From Lachnoclostridium sp. UBA5725 (GTDB taxonomy: Bacteria; Bacillota; Clostridia; Lachnospirales; Lachnospiraceae): a DNA stretch of 46,231 bases. Every line of letters starts with the position of its first letter. Position 1 is the first letter of the stretch. Below the pieces are notes generated by a model. It made no database searches, had not been told where the DNA came from, and worked only from the letters and a program-made list of their open reading frames with translations. The position numbers were made by a program, and so were the translations under genes. Positions 32,387-42,332 of the stretch are shown in pieces. The stretch lies in contig DIGJ01000038.1 of assembly GCA_002419585.1 (NCBI GenBank), forward strand, positions 1-46,231, written 5' to 3'.

Positions 32387-34093
32387 GTGAAAAAAGAAAT
32401 CATTCAGTTCACTGATTTTACATTCAAATATAGAACACAAAAACGACCGACACTAAAAAATATCAATCTGACCATCTACGAAGGCGAAAAAGTATTAATT
32501 GTGGGACCTTCTGGATCAGGTAAATCAACTCTGGTTCATTGTATCAATGGTCTGATTCCAAACTCCTATGAAGGTGAAATCGAAGGAAGTGTACTCATAG
32601 GAGATAAAAATCCAGCAAAAGCTGGAATCTTTGGAATATCTCAGGTTGTAGGTACCGTCATGCAAGATACCGATAGCCAGTTTATTGGATTAACCGTAGG
32701 GGAAGATATTGCCTTTGCCATGGAAAACGACTGTGTCCCTCAAGACAATATGAAGGATACTGTTAAAAAATGTGCCAGCTTAGTAGGTGTTGACTCTTTA
32801 TTAGAGCACGCCCCTTCTGCTCTTTCCGGAGGGCAGAAACAACGTGTTGCAATTGCTGGGATTATGACAAATGATGCGGATATCCTTCTGTTTGATGAAC
32901 CACTCGCAAATCTCGATCCTGCCACCGGAAAATATGCGATTGAATTGATTGATGAAATTCACCACACGACGAATAAAACCATTGTAATCATCGAACACCG
33001 TTTGGAAGATGTCCTTCATCGACCGGTAGATCGTATTGTTGTGATTGGGGATGGTACGATTCTTGCAGATACCACTCCCGATGAGCTTTTAAGCTTGTCT
33101 ACGTTAAAAGAAAATGGAATCCGTGAACCACTTTACATCGCTGCTATTAAGTATGCCGGTGCTATTATCAAGCCAAATGATCACCCCAGCGATATTCATA
33201 GCATCAATTTGCAATACAATAAAGACAAAGTAAAAAGCTGGTATCAAAGCATTGAAAAAACCGAACCTGCCATGGATACCGAAGAACTTCTATCCATTCA
33301 AAATCTTACTTTTTCCTACGAGGAGGAAGAGCCCGTTTTGTCGGATATATCGTTTTCCATTCAAAAAGGCGAAATGATAAGCATTGTTGGACGAAATGGA
33401 GCAGGAAAAACCACGCTTTCCAAGTTAATTTGTGGTTTCATTCGCCCAAAAGCTGGAACCATCACATACAAGGGTGTTGACATGGCAGGAGAATCCATTG
33501 CACAGCGTGCAGAAAAAATCGGTCTTGTGATGCAAAATCCGAACCAGATGATTTCCAAGCCAATGATATTTGATGAGGTAGCACTCGGCCTTCGCACCAG
33601 AGGATACGAAGAATCAGCCGTGAAAGAAAAAGTAGAGCATGCACTTACCGTATGTGGTCTTTATCCTTTCCGTAATTGGCCGATATCGGCTCTTAGTTTT
33701 GGTCAGAAAAAGCGTGTAACCATCGCTTCCATCCTTGTATTAGAACCGGAGATTCTGATTCTTGATGAGCCAACGGCTGGACAGGATTTTAAGCATTATA
33801 CTGAAATTATGAAGTTTTTAGAGGGCCTTAATAAAGAACTTGGTATTACGATTATTATGATTACTCACGATATGCACCTAATGCTTGAATATACCAATCA
33901 TACCATTGTAATATCTGCCGGAACTCTCCTTGCCAATGACAGACCAGCGAAAATCCTGACAACGCCCAAGATTGTAGAAGAGGCTAACTTAAAGGTAACC
34001 TCGCTTTATTATTTGGCAGAGGCTTGTCAGATTACCGATACTACAGGATTTGCAGAAAGCTTTATCCAATATGACAGGAAGGTGAATCAATAG
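32387..34093 (+). CDS. Fused ECF transporter ATPase (EcfA-EcfA')
   Basis: This 568-residue protein contains two complete ABC ATPase domains, replacing the usual pair of EcfA subunits. Domain 1 has Walker A VGPSGSGKSTLVHC, signature LSGGQKQRVAIAG and Walker B ILLFDEPLANLD. Domain 2 begins around residue 300, with Walker A VGRNGAGKTTLSK, signature LSFGQKKRVTIAS and Walker B ILILDEPTAGQD. The GTG at 32387 is chosen because AGGAGG lies five bases upstream. The next gene, the T component, starts immediately after the stop codon. Confidence 0.9.
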   Translation: MKKEIIQFTDFTFKYRTQKRPTLKNINLTIYEGEKVLIVGPSGSGKSTLVHCINGLIPNSYEGEIEGSVLIGDKNPAKAGIFGISQVVGTVMQDTDSQFIGLTVGEDIAFAMENDCVPQDNMKDTVKKCASLVGVDSLLEHAPSALSGGQKQRVAIAGIMTNDADILLFDEPLANLDPATGKYAIELIDEIHHTTNKTIVIIEHRLEDVLHRPVDRIVVIGDGTILADTTPDELLSLSTLKENGIREPLYIAAIKYAGAIIKPNDHPSDIHSINLQYNKDKVKSWYQSIEKTEPAMDTEELLSIQNLTFSYEEEEPVLSDISFSIQKGEMISIVGRNGAGKTTLSKLICGFIRPKAGTITYKGVDMAGESIAQRAEKIGLVMQNPNQMISKPMIFDEVALGLRTRGYEESAVKEKVEHALTVCGLYPFRNWPISALSFGQKKRVTIASILVLEPEILILDEPTAGQDFKHYTEIMKFLEGLNKELGITIIMITHDMHLMLEYTNHTIVISAGTLLANDRPAKILTTPKIVEEANLKVTSLYYLAEACQITDTTGFAESFIQYDRKVNQ

Positions 34094-34939
34094 ATGGGAA
34101 GATTATTAACGTACTCTGATAAAAATACATGGATTCACCGACTATGTGGCGTGACCAAGATGGTTTTTTTCATCCTTTGGTCCATCGTCGGAATGATTAC
34201 CTACGACACTCGAATCCTGTTATTTATGTTTGTAAGCAGCCTTCTTTTATTTGCAATGTCAAAGACAGAATATCATCAGGTAGCAACGGTACTCAAAGTT
34301 ATTTTGTTTTTCCTGTTGATTAATGTCGTTGCCATCTTCTTTTTTTCACCCTATCAGGGCACCAAAATCTATGGCACACGTTCGGATCTTCTTCATTTAG
34401 CAGGCTACTATACGTTTACCAAAGAACAATTATTTTATGAACTCAATATTATACTTAAGTATTTTACGGTAATTCCAGTAGCTCTTATGTTTATTGTAAC
34501 TACAAATCCCAGTGAATTTGCCGCTTCTTTAAGCAAGCTGGGAGTAAAATATAGCATTGGATATTCCATTGCGATTGCCCTTCGCTATATACCAGATATC
34601 CAGAAAAACTTTCAGGAAATCAAGACAGCGCAGGAGGCAAGAGGTATCGATATGTCAAAGAACGTAAAGTTGATTCCGCGAATCAAAAATATCATTGCTA
34701 TTATCTTTCCTTTGATATTTTCAAGCCTTGAACGCATTGATACAATCAGTAATGCCATGGAACTTCGAGGATTTGGAAAGCACAAAAAAAGAACCTGGTA
34801 TTCCGAACGAGCGTTTCAGCTTTCAGATTATATCACCATCGCCTTTATCCTACTTTTTAGTATCCTTGCTATGGTGATTACCTTTTATGATGGTTCCCGA
34901 TTCTATAATCCATTTATAATTCTATCATTCATTCTATAA
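34094..34939 (+). CDS. ecfT: ECF transporter transmembrane (T) component
   Basis: This 281-residue membrane scaffold has four to six hydrophobic helices that couple the ATPases to the S component. The cytosolic coupling region carries the two family motifs: A-R-G in TAQEARGIDM (around residue 185) and RGF in MELRGFGKHKK (around 232). The ATG follows the ATPase stop codon with no gap, so translation is coupled. It is last in the DUF62-S-A-T operon and is followed by a strong terminator. Confidence 0.9.
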   Translation: MGRLLTYSDKNTWIHRLCGVTKMVFFILWSIVGMITYDTRILLFMFVSSLLLFAMSKTEYHQVATVLKVILFFLLINVVAIFFFSPYQGTKIYGTRSDLLHLAGYYTFTKEQLFYELNIILKYFTVIPVALMFIVTTNPSEFAASLSKLGVKYSIGYSIAIALRYIPDIQKNFQEIKTAQEARGIDMSKNVKLIPRIKNIIAIIFPLIFSSLERIDTISNAMELRGFGKHKKRTWYSERAFQLSDYITIAFILLFSILAMVITFYDGSRFYNPFIILSFIL

Positions 34940-34949
34940 GATATAATAT

Positions 34950-34995
34950 GGGGCTCCTTACATCTACTTTTCAGAGTAAGGAGCCCCCTTTCTGT
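34950..34995. terminator. Terminator after the ECF operon
   Basis: GGGGCTCCTTAC / GTAAGGAGCCCC form a perfect 12-bp stem (34950-34961 and 34976-34987), followed by CTTTCTGTTCTTTTT. The next 75 bases are T-rich low-complexity sequence with TTTGCTTATTATTTTG-like repeats, up to the convergent Ig-like gene. Confidence 0.75.
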
Positions 34996-35069
34996 TCTTT
35001 TTCTGTTCATTCATTTTTTGCTTATTATGTTTTGCTTATTATTTTGTTTTTATTTTGTTTTTATTTTTA

Positions 35070-36701
35070 TTATTTTACGCTAATGCTTTTTGCTTTACTG
35101 AATGCTCCCGTTGAAGTTACGCTATCCACGGTCTTATACGCTGCTACTTTGTAAGAATATTTCCCACGACGTACCTTTGCCGAATAAGATATTTTTGTAC
35201 CTTTGCTTACGGTTGCATAATACTTGTAATCTCCATCTTTCGAATCTTTTCTATAAATGTAATATCCACTTGCACCGGATACTTTTTCCCATTTTAACGT
35301 TATTTTACGTGATGCATTTAAGGTAAGGCTTTTAATTTTTGTACGATTTGGTGCTATTCCTACAGCTAAGATACTCGTAAAATCGCCGTAATATTTGTTT
35401 CCATTCACAAGTATATAAGTAGCTACTCGAAATTGGTAAGTCGCTCCAGCCTTTAATCTTTGTAAAATTCCATTATATGGTATACCAGTAATAATTGCAT
35501 TGGTTGGATTAATTGCATTCGTATCGACGGATATTACCTCCGTCCAATTTTTTGTTTTGCTATCATATGCATATACGGTGTATCCGGAAGCATTTCTCAC
35601 ACCATCCCAGACAATGGAAATCTTTTCCTTACTGTTAACGCTGGTATCTACCCTTATGCGATTCGGGGCTAACGGTAAAACTATAACCTTACAGACCCCA
35701 ATAGCACCATTTCCATCATTTGCTGTACAGGTAATTAAGGTCTCACCTGCACCTTGAGCCGTAACCAAACCACTTGCATTTACACTGGCAACTCCTGCAT
35801 TGTTACTTGCCCAGGTTACACTTGTATTATAAGCGTTGATTGGATATATGGTTTTTTCTAATTGATACGTTTGCCCTGTTTTTATCATTAATTCTTTGGT
35901 GGATAGGTCTATGGCACTTACTGACTGATTCAAAATTGAGAAGGTATAGCTCCCTTTATTCGATCCCGTACCATAAAATTGAATGTAGTAATACTGTCCC
36001 GCCTCTAATTGAATACTATCGCTCTTTTCGTTATTCGAATAGGCATAGGAATAAAAAACTTGTTCATTCGTAGTCCATCGACGTATTTTGCAATCTAGAC
36101 TATCATCAATATTGGAATTCTTATATGTAAATTTGTATTTTCCACTTTTTGCAACGGTAAAGCTTGCATAATCTTCATCATCGGTTCCATCCATAGTCCA
36201 GGTATATTCCTGATTCAAACCCACCAAGCTTGCTTCATTTTTTGTATTTCCAATTACATCATAGGCCGCGGTTAGATATAAAAGATACGTGCCACCCGCA
36301 TTGCCCTTTGTTATTTTAATATAATAGCTTTGATTTGCCTCCAGTTTTGCTTCATAACTTCGACTATTTCCATTGTAGCAATAGGAGGAATACCGTTCTT
36401 CATTGGCCACTGTGTATATATTGATATTGGCACGAGTATTCATCCCCGTATTTTTAAAATACACACTTGTATATGCGGGTGAGGATGGTGCCGTAAAATA
36501 ATACCAATCCGCATCTGCACTGCCCCTTTGTGCATAATAACCATTTGCAAGATATTCCAGTCGTGTTGCAGTTTCTTTCGATGCTCCAGGTGTTGTCAAG
36601 GTTTCTGCTGCCAAGGCTTTTTTTGGTACCACAAGGATTGATAATACCATACAAAAAACTAAGCCAAGTGAAATTACTAATTTTTTCCCCTTTTTCTTCA
36701 T
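35070..36701 (-). CDS. Secreted protein with pre-peptidase-like, Ig-like (Big2) and fibronectin III domains
   Basis: This 543-residue secreted protein starts with a signal peptide (KKKGKKLVISLGLVFCMVLS, cleaved near ALAAET). Two repeats of a beta-rich domain follow, of bacterial pre-peptidase C type (about 40-140 and 150-255; ADADWYYFTAPSS and DDEDYASFTVAKSGKYKFTY). A Big2 Ig-like domain (about 262-345; VTWASNNAGVASVNASGLVTA) is followed by two fibronectin III-like domains (about 350-540; KLTWEKVSGASGYYIYR-type). No anchor or catalytic motif is seen. The start at 36701 is chosen because GGGAGG precedes it and it gives the clean signal peptide. It is last in the sugar-transport operon and may be a carbohydrate-binding surface protein. 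Confidence 0.72.
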   Translation of the reverse strand: MKKKGKKLVISLGLVFCMVLSILVVPKKALAAETLTTPGASKETATRLEYLANGYYAQRGSADADWYYFTAPSSPAYTSVYFKNTGMNTRANINIYTVANEERYSSYCYNGNSRSYEAKLEANQSYYIKITKGNAGGTYLLYLTAAYDVIGNTKNEASLVGLNQEYTWTMDGTDDEDYASFTVAKSGKYKFTYKNSNIDDSLDCKIRRWTTNEQVFYSYAYSNNEKSDSIQLEAGQYYYIQFYGTGSNKGSYTFSILNQSVSAIDLSTKELMIKTGQTYQLEKTIYPINAYNTSVTWASNNAGVASVNASGLVTAQGAGETLITCTANDGNGAIGVCKVIVLPLAPNRIRVDTSVNSKEKISIVWDGVRNASGYTVYAYDSKTKNWTEVISVDTNAINPTNAIITGIPYNGILQRLKAGATYQFRVATYILVNGNKYYGDFTSILAVGIAPNRTKIKSLTLNASRKITLKWEKVSGASGYYIYRKDSKDGDYKYYATVSKGTKISYSAKVRRGKYSYKVAAYKTVDSVTSTGAFSKAKSISVK

Positions 36702-36813
36702 ATAAAGACCTCCCATTAAAAAATATTACAAGTTACGAAACAATATACCATTCACTACAATTAATATTTTATGCGTTGTATACGGAGTCTGTGGATTGCA
36801 GTTTGCATGGCAA

Positions 36814-38121
36814 TTATTCTGTTTGCATATCCTCTAGAATTTTGTTCATTTCCTCACAAAATTCTTCTTGCGAGTACTGAGCAGTTAATAGTAGCTGCGT
36901 CTGGTCTTCTATTTCTGTCTTAAAAATTGCATTGGATAATCCCCAAGTAAATCTGGTATAGGATACATCTTTTGTGGCCTCCAATAGGCGGGTGGTCATG
37001 CCATTAAAGGAATTCACTGGTTCTTTCGTTATCTTGACTGTAACAAATGGATTAGAGCGGTATAGATACTTTGCTTCGCAATATTTTTCTGCTATAAAGG
37101 CGGCTACCTTGGCTGCCAGCTCACAATTTGAAGAGTTTGGATTGACTGCGTATCCGCCAATTGTTCCACCGCCTGCCCAGGCTTCTTTTCCCGCTTCATA
37201 AGCTTCTTCACTATAGGAAGGATAATACATCCAATCCACGGAATCTCCCATTTTTTGATAGGCCGATTCCATTTCCCATTGACCATTTAACATCATAGCT
37301 GCCTTACCAGAATAAAAAAGTTCTGCTGCCTGGTCATAATTTAAGTTGGTCACATTCTGCGGAAACATTCCCGCTGCTGCTAGTTCACTAATCACCTGTG
37401 CTGCCTTACGATAGCCCTCATTTAGTTCTTTCACTTCACCATTATCGAGGCTGTTAATACCACCTGACTCATATCTGGTTGCAATGACATCATAGAACGC
37501 CGTAGTAATCCACTTTTCTTTTCCAAACAAAGCCATTGGAATCACATCATGTTCCTGAAAGACTTTAATCACGGTAAGCAGTTCCTCAAAAGTTTTTGGT
37601 ACCGTAAGCCCATACTTATCAAATAAATCTTTGTTGTAGTACCATAACACGACTTCATTTCCTGCATAAGGAAACGCATACACGTTTCCCTGTTCATCAT
37701 ATAAAATGTTCTTTGCTTCCTCACTGACTTTTTCATCAAAACCAGTAGACTCTACCACATTATTTAAAAGCATAATATTCCCAGACTCTTTAAATGCTTC
37801 AATCTGTTGTTTTCCTGCCTGATAGATATCTGGAAGATTGCCAGTAATCGCATACGTTTGTAGCTTCTGACCATCATCCTGTGCCTGAATATCAAGAACC
37901 AGATTTACATTTGGGTAAGCTTCCTTTAATTTTTTTGCGGCATAATCATACGGAAACTTTGTATCTTCATCTGCATACTGTGCATAGATGGTCAAAGTGA
38001 CCGGCTCTTCTTCCTCTGTTTGAATTACCGTTGGTTCTTTCGTTGCGCAGGCTGTCAAAATTGTGCACCCCCAGATAACCAGCAAACAGCCAATCCATAA
38101 TTTTTCCCATTTACTTCTCAT
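36814..38121 (-). CDS. Extracellular sugar-binding lipoprotein, CUT1-type ABC (second paralogue)
   Basis: This 435-residue solute-binding protein of family 1 has a lipobox LTAC (Cys about 25). PVTLTIYAQYADEDTKFPYD, LPDIYQAGKQQIEAF, YAFPYAGNEVVLWYYNKDLFDKYGL and MLNGQWEMES are typical of oligosaccharide-binding lipoproteins. It is clearly paralogous to the protein encoded at 43534-44868, down to the shared C-terminal FTWGLSNAIFKTEIEDQTQ-type block. It is encoded after the response regulator with a 17-bp gap and GGGAGAGGG upstream. Having two binding proteins and one permease pair suggests alternative or sensor-coupled binding. Confidence 0.88.
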   Translation of the reverse strand: MRSKWEKLWIGCLLVIWGCTILTACATKEPTVIQTEEEEPVTLTIYAQYADEDTKFPYDYAAKKLKEAYPNVNLVLDIQAQDDGQKLQTYAITGNLPDIYQAGKQQIEAFKESGNIMLLNNVVESTGFDEKVSEEAKNILYDEQGNVYAFPYAGNEVVLWYYNKDLFDKYGLTVPKTFEELLTVIKVFQEHDVIPMALFGKEKWITTAFYDVIATRYESGGINSLDNGEVKELNEGYRKAAQVISELAAAGMFPQNVTNLNYDQAAELFYSGKAAMMLNGQWEMESAYQKMGDSVDWMYYPSYSEEAYEAGKEAWAGGGTIGGYAVNPNSSNCELAAKVAAFIAEKYCEAKYLYRSNPFVTVKITKEPVNSFNGMTTRLLEATKDVSYTRFTWGLSNAIFKTEIEDQTQLLLTAQYSQEEFCEEMNKILEDMQTE

Positions 38122-38138
38122 AACCCTCTCCCAAAACT

Positions 38139-39710
38139 TTACTTTGCAATTGTTTTTGGTGACACTCCATAATACTTCTTAAAGCACTTACTAAAATAGC
38201 TGACATCGCTATATCCGACTTGTTCGGCAATATGAAACAACTTATAATCGGTCTCCTTAATCAGCTTTTGAGCCATTTCAAGGCGGTATTTTGTAATATA
38301 CTCCGAAAGCGTCATATTCATCTCACTTTTAAACATCTTTCTTAAATAGGTCTGATTTACCAATAGATGTTTCGAAATGTCTTGAATACTCATTTCGGGA
38401 TTTCCAACATGCTCCTCAATATACTGCTTAGCAGCAGAAGCAATTTCATACGATCTTGATTCTTTGGTCTCTCTTTGATAGTCGATTACCGCATTATAAC
38501 ATTGGAATACAAATTCTCTCTTTTGTTGTTTGCTCGTTTGAAATCCTAGCGTTTCGTAAAAAGAATACTCCACACCAAATATATCCTCTATATTTTGTCC
38601 GTTTTTTACAACATGCGAAAAGAGTAAGCTCAACAAACTCATACAAATCATACGAAAGAGTTCTTCATTTTGAAACGCTTCGATGCGGCTGAGCTCTTTT
38701 TCGATTACTTCAAACACCATTTCCTTCTCTGACAACTCTAGATAACGATTGATATTATCTACAACATCCCAAGAATAGAATGCATTTCCTTCTTTTAATT
38801 GAAGCTTTTTATAATCCCACAGCTTTCCTTGTTCGTCTGCCTGATTGGACGAAATTGCCTGCAAGGTCTGATAATATCCATCTTTCACTGACATGATACC
38901 ATAACAAAAATTGCTCACTCCCACCGATACATTGAGCCCAAGATAATCTTTTATCATCTTTATCAGATCCTGAAATTCATGCCCTTTATAACGGCGCATT
39001 CGATCTTCCGTGTCAAAATTAAGAATGGCAACAACATTATTTTCATAATCGGAAAATGTCTCATAGTGGCCCTCGATATCCACCATCTGACCTAACATAT
39101 TAACAATCACTTTTTCCCAATTGACTCGCTTTTCATATTCTGCTATATTGTCGTACATTTCGATTTTAATGGTGTATACTAAGAAAAACTCACTTTGAAA
39201 AATTATGCCTCTTTTCTTAAGGTGCTCGAGGGTAGAAGCTTCGGACTTATTCCCTTTTGAAAATATAAGACGTCGTAATCGCTCTTCCCTTTTGAGATAA
39301 TTATCTTCCTGAAGATTTGTTTTTAACTCTAAGGCACGATTGATATTGTCCTGCATCTTTAAAAGACTAAGGATTAGCTCTTCTTTTTCAAATGGCTTTA
39401 CAATATAATCGCATACCCCCATCTTTACTGCCCTTCTGGCATACTCAAATTCATTGTTTCCAGTAATTAATATTACAGCTGTTTCCGGAGATTCCTGCAT
39501 AATTTTTTCTGACAACTCGAGTCCATTTAGATATGGCATGGTGATATCAGTCAATACGATATCAGGATAATGGATTTTAAATAAAGACAGAGCTTCTCTA
39601 CCATCATGTGCTTCGCAGCAAATTTCAAAGCCATATGCATTCCAATCAATACAGCCTCTTAAATATTCCAAAAAAATTGGCATATCATCCACAATCATTA
39701 TTTTTATCAT
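38139..39710 (-). CDS. Response regulator, receiver plus AraC-type DNA-binding domain (YesN-like)
   Basis: This 523-residue transcription regulator has an N-terminal receiver (1-120) with IMIVDD, phospho-acceptor Asp in DIVLTDITMPYLNG (about 55) and the Lys of VKPFEKEE. After a long middle region, a C-terminal AraC-type double helix-turn-helix follows (about 425-523; MSIQDISKHLLVNQTYLRKM and AEQVGYSDVSYFSKCFKKYYG). It is encoded 2 bp after the histidine kinase. By family and context, it probably activates this sugar ABC operon when the kinase senses a carbohydrate. Confidence 0.92.
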   Translation of the reverse strand: MIKIMIVDDMPIFLEYLRGCIDWNAYGFEICCEAHDGREALSLFKIHYPDIVLTDITMPYLNGLELSEKIMQESPETAVILITGNNEFEYARRAVKMGVCDYIVKPFEKEELILSLLKMQDNINRALELKTNLQEDNYLKREERLRRLIFSKGNKSEASTLEHLKKRGIIFQSEFFLVYTIKIEMYDNIAEYEKRVNWEKVIVNMLGQMVDIEGHYETFSDYENNVVAILNFDTEDRMRRYKGHEFQDLIKMIKDYLGLNVSVGVSNFCYGIMSVKDGYYQTLQAISSNQADEQGKLWDYKKLQLKEGNAFYSWDVVDNINRYLELSEKEMVFEVIEKELSRIEAFQNEELFRMICMSLLSLLFSHVVKNGQNIEDIFGVEYSFYETLGFQTSKQQKREFVFQCYNAVIDYQRETKESRSYEIASAAKQYIEEHVGNPEMSIQDISKHLLVNQTYLRKMFKSEMNMTLSEYITKYRLEMAQKLIKETDYKLFHIAEQVGYSDVSYFSKCFKKYYGVSPKTIAK

Positions 39711-39712
39711 AT

Positions 39713-41425
39713 CTATTTCCCACTTGGAATCGTAATTCGAATTTCAGTACCGACTTGATACTGACTGGTTACTTTGATTCCATGTTCATCTCCATAAAAT
39801 AGTTTCAACCGATGATTCACACTGTATACTCCAAAGTGATCTTCCGGTTTTTCTTTTAGACGTATCATCTCGTCCAGTTTTTCTTGCTGCATTCCGATTC
39901 CATTATCCGAAACGATGATTTCCACTTTATGCTCCTGCTCGTCCAATCGACTCGAGATCAGAATCGTTCCCCAATCTTCTTTATACTTAAGTCCATGATA
40001 AATCGCATTCTCTACAATCGGCTGCAGAGTCATCTTTGGAATCATCACATCCTTTGTCCCTTTTCCAATCGAAATATCATAGGTAAACTTATCTTCATAC
40101 CGCATCAACTGTAGTTCCAGATAATCTTCAATAATACGCATTTCTTTTTCAAGCGTAATGATTTCTTCGCTGTTTGATAACGAATTCTTATAATAATCGG
40201 CTAGCTTTTTGGTCACACGCTGCGCTTCTTTGTTTTTGTTCATCTGAGAAAGCATAATGATGATATCCAGCGTATTGTAAAGAAAATGTGGTTTTACCTG
40301 CTCCCCAATCAAAGAAAGTTCATATTCTCTTTTTTTCCTTGCTTCTTCATCCACACGCTTTAGTAGTTCCACAATCTGATTGGTCATATAATTAAAAATC
40401 TGCCCTAACTTACCGATTTCATCCTCCGTTTTGAAGTGGAAACGTACCTGCATATTACCATTTGCAATCTCCTCTGCTCCTTCTTTTAAGATGATCAGAG
40501 GTTTTGTTATGAAGCCGGTAATCAGATATACCATCAAGATTAGTAACAGCATCATAACGATACCGATTCCAAGCATGGTATAGATGATATCCTTTATTTC
40601 TACGTTGAATTCATCTAAATTCGTGATACCTACTACGGTCCAGCCATATTCATCACTTACTTTGGACGCAACCAGATAGCTGTTACCCTGATATGGAAAG
40701 GTCTGACTTACTTCATAGTTCCACTTAGGACCCTGAAATACGGTGTTCTCGATCTGAGATGTTTTACCTTTTATTGTGACACAGGTTTGCTTGGTATCAA
40801 ATAAATAATATTGGCTGATTTTATTATCAAAATTCTTTTCCACCACAGCGGTAGACAAATTAATAAACAAATAGCCTAGCAGCTTTCCAGACTCTTTTTG
40901 CAGCACCTTTTTCCCAAGTGTAATATCCCCAAAGCCATCCTCGCTATCAAAAAGGATTGTCTTTCCTGTAGTTTCCTTTAATTGGTCCATATAGCTAGAG
41001 TCATTCATATCCTCGATAGACAGGTCCATCTGTGAATCGGTGTTATATAACCGACCAGACTCTGTCATGTACACAATGGATTCAATATCACCAAAAACAA
41101 CCAATGCACTATTTAGTTCTCCTAAAATCATTCCATCCACAGTTACTTCATTTCTCTCATTTTTTTCGAGAATACGATTGATATTGAGTGTGATATAGTT
41201 GGAACAAATTTCTGCATTGGAAAATACATTATCAATTCGGTCTGTCATGACCGACAAATTCTCTTCGATGTGATTCTTACTTCTAGTTACCATTGCCTTA
41301 TTATACATATGCGTAATCACAAGGCCAAATATAAAAAGTGGAACAAGAGCCATAATAAAGGTAATCCAAGCTATTTTATATTTTAAAGACATAGAATACA
41401 CTCGGCTCTTTATATTACGGTTCAT
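39713..41425 (-). CDS. Sensor histidine kinase (YesM-like)
   Basis: This 570-residue membrane kinase has transmembrane helix 1 (about 17-37), an extracellular sensor of about 240 residues, helix 2 (about 280-305) and HAMP (about 305-360). The His-kinase domain carries EQVKPHFLYNTLD, whose His is the phosphorylation site, and the HATPase part has ENAIYHGLKY and SDNGIGMQQEKL. This is the LytS/YesM class. It follows the permease gene by 67 bp, a gap that includes a TATAAT with a poor -35, so weak internal transcription is possible. It pairs with the AraC-type regulator directly downstream. Confidence 0.92.
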   Translation of the reverse strand: MNRNIKSRVYSMSLKYKIAWITFIMALVPLFIFGLVITHMYNKAMVTRSKNHIEENLSVMTDRIDNVFSNAEICSNYITLNINRILEKNERNEVTVDGMILGELNSALVVFGDIESIVYMTESGRLYNTDSQMDLSIEDMNDSSYMDQLKETTGKTILFDSEDGFGDITLGKKVLQKESGKLLGYLFINLSTAVVEKNFDNKISQYYLFDTKQTCVTIKGKTSQIENTVFQGPKWNYEVSQTFPYQGNSYLVASKVSDEYGWTVVGITNLDEFNVEIKDIIYTMLGIGIVMMLLLILMVYLITGFITKPLIILKEGAEEIANGNMQVRFHFKTEDEIGKLGQIFNYMTNQIVELLKRVDEEARKKREYELSLIGEQVKPHFLYNTLDIIIMLSQMNKNKEAQRVTKKLADYYKNSLSNSEEIITLEKEMRIIEDYLELQLMRYEDKFTYDISIGKGTKDVMIPKMTLQPIVENAIYHGLKYKEDWGTILISSRLDEQEHKVEIIVSDNGIGMQQEKLDEMIRLKEKPEDHFGVYSVNHRLKLFYGDEHGIKVTSQYQVGTEIRITIPSGK

Positions 41426-41492
41426 TGTTCCACCACCTTTATTTCTTCTAAGTAAATTATAATAGAAACTTGAGTGATTGTATACTTTTTTA

Positions 41493-42332
41493 TTATCCTT
41501 TTACGGCTCCACCAATCGTCATGGCTTTTTCTACCTTATCACTAAATATGATATAAACTAAAATCGCTGGCAAACTTGCAATTACCATCGTTGCTCCCAT
41601 TCCGCCCCAGTCCGTTGTAAACTGTCCTTGGAAGAATAAAACACCCAGTGGCAACGTTTTGAGTGCTGCATTACTTCCTACCAAAACGTTTGCAAGGATA
41701 AACTCATTCCATGCAGCAAGAAATACGTAAATTGCAAGGGTAGCAGTCGCTGGTCTTACTAATGGTACGATAATCTTGAAAAAAGTCTGATAGATATTCG
41801 CACCGTCCATACAAGCCGCTTCTTCTAATTCCAATGGAATCCCTTTGAAAAATCCATAATAGATCATACAAGAAAAGGCAAGGTTAATTGCTACATAAGG
41901 AAAGATTAAGGACCAACGGGTGTTGGATAAGGAAAGTCCTTGTACTATTTTTACAACCGGTATCAAGATTGCCTGTACTGGAATAAACATTCCTATGGAT
42001 AAAAAGATACGTAGTGTTGTTTTTCCTTTGAACTCCATACGAGAGGTCGCATAGGAAAAGAGCAGTGCACAAAATAAAGTTATGATAACCGTTGCAGCAG
42101 CGACGATTACACTGTTAAAAAAGTAAGTAGGTACATCATATTTACTCCATGCATTTACATAGTTTTCAAAGTGAAACACCTTTGGAATTCCGTATGGATT
42201 GGTTACAAAGATTTCATTGTTATTTTTAAAGGAATAAAAGACCATCCAAATCAGAGGATACAGTGAAAACGCAGCATAGAGCCATAAAAAGATGGAAAAT
42301 ACGAGTCTTCCTATACTAAATTTTGTCTTCAT
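41493..42332 (-). CDS. Sugar ABC transporter permease (MalG/CUT1 type)
   Basis: This 279-residue inner permease has six membrane helices. The EAA loop, EEAACMDGANIYQTFFKIIVPL (near residues 175-197, quoted in parts), is the ATPase docking site, and FNEFILANVL-like sequence follows it. The start overlaps the stop of the upstream permease by 4 bases (ATGA), indicating coupling. No ATPase gene is present in the operon; CUT1 systems in Firmicutes commonly share an MsmX/MsiK-type ATPase encoded elsewhere. Confidence 0.92.
   Translation of the reverse strand: MKTKFSIGRLVFSIFLWLYAAFSLYPLIWMVFYSFKNNNEIFVTNPYGIPKVFHFENYVNAWSKYDVPTYFFNSVIVAAATVIITLFCALLFSYATSRMEFKGKTTLRIFLSIGMFIPVQAILIPVVKIVQGLSLSNTRWSLIFPYVAINLAFSCMIYYGFFKGIPLELEEAACMDGANIYQTFFKIIVPLVRPATATLAIYVFLAAWNEFILANVLVGSNAALKTLPLGVLFFQGQFTTDWGGMGATMVIASLPAILVYIIFSDKVEKAMTIGGAVKG

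Noticed and set aside
34948..35154. A 68-codon hydrophobic frame after the ECF operon
   Set aside because: It spans a terminator and a T-rich low-complexity tract, so the Phe/Leu-rich translation is an artefact.
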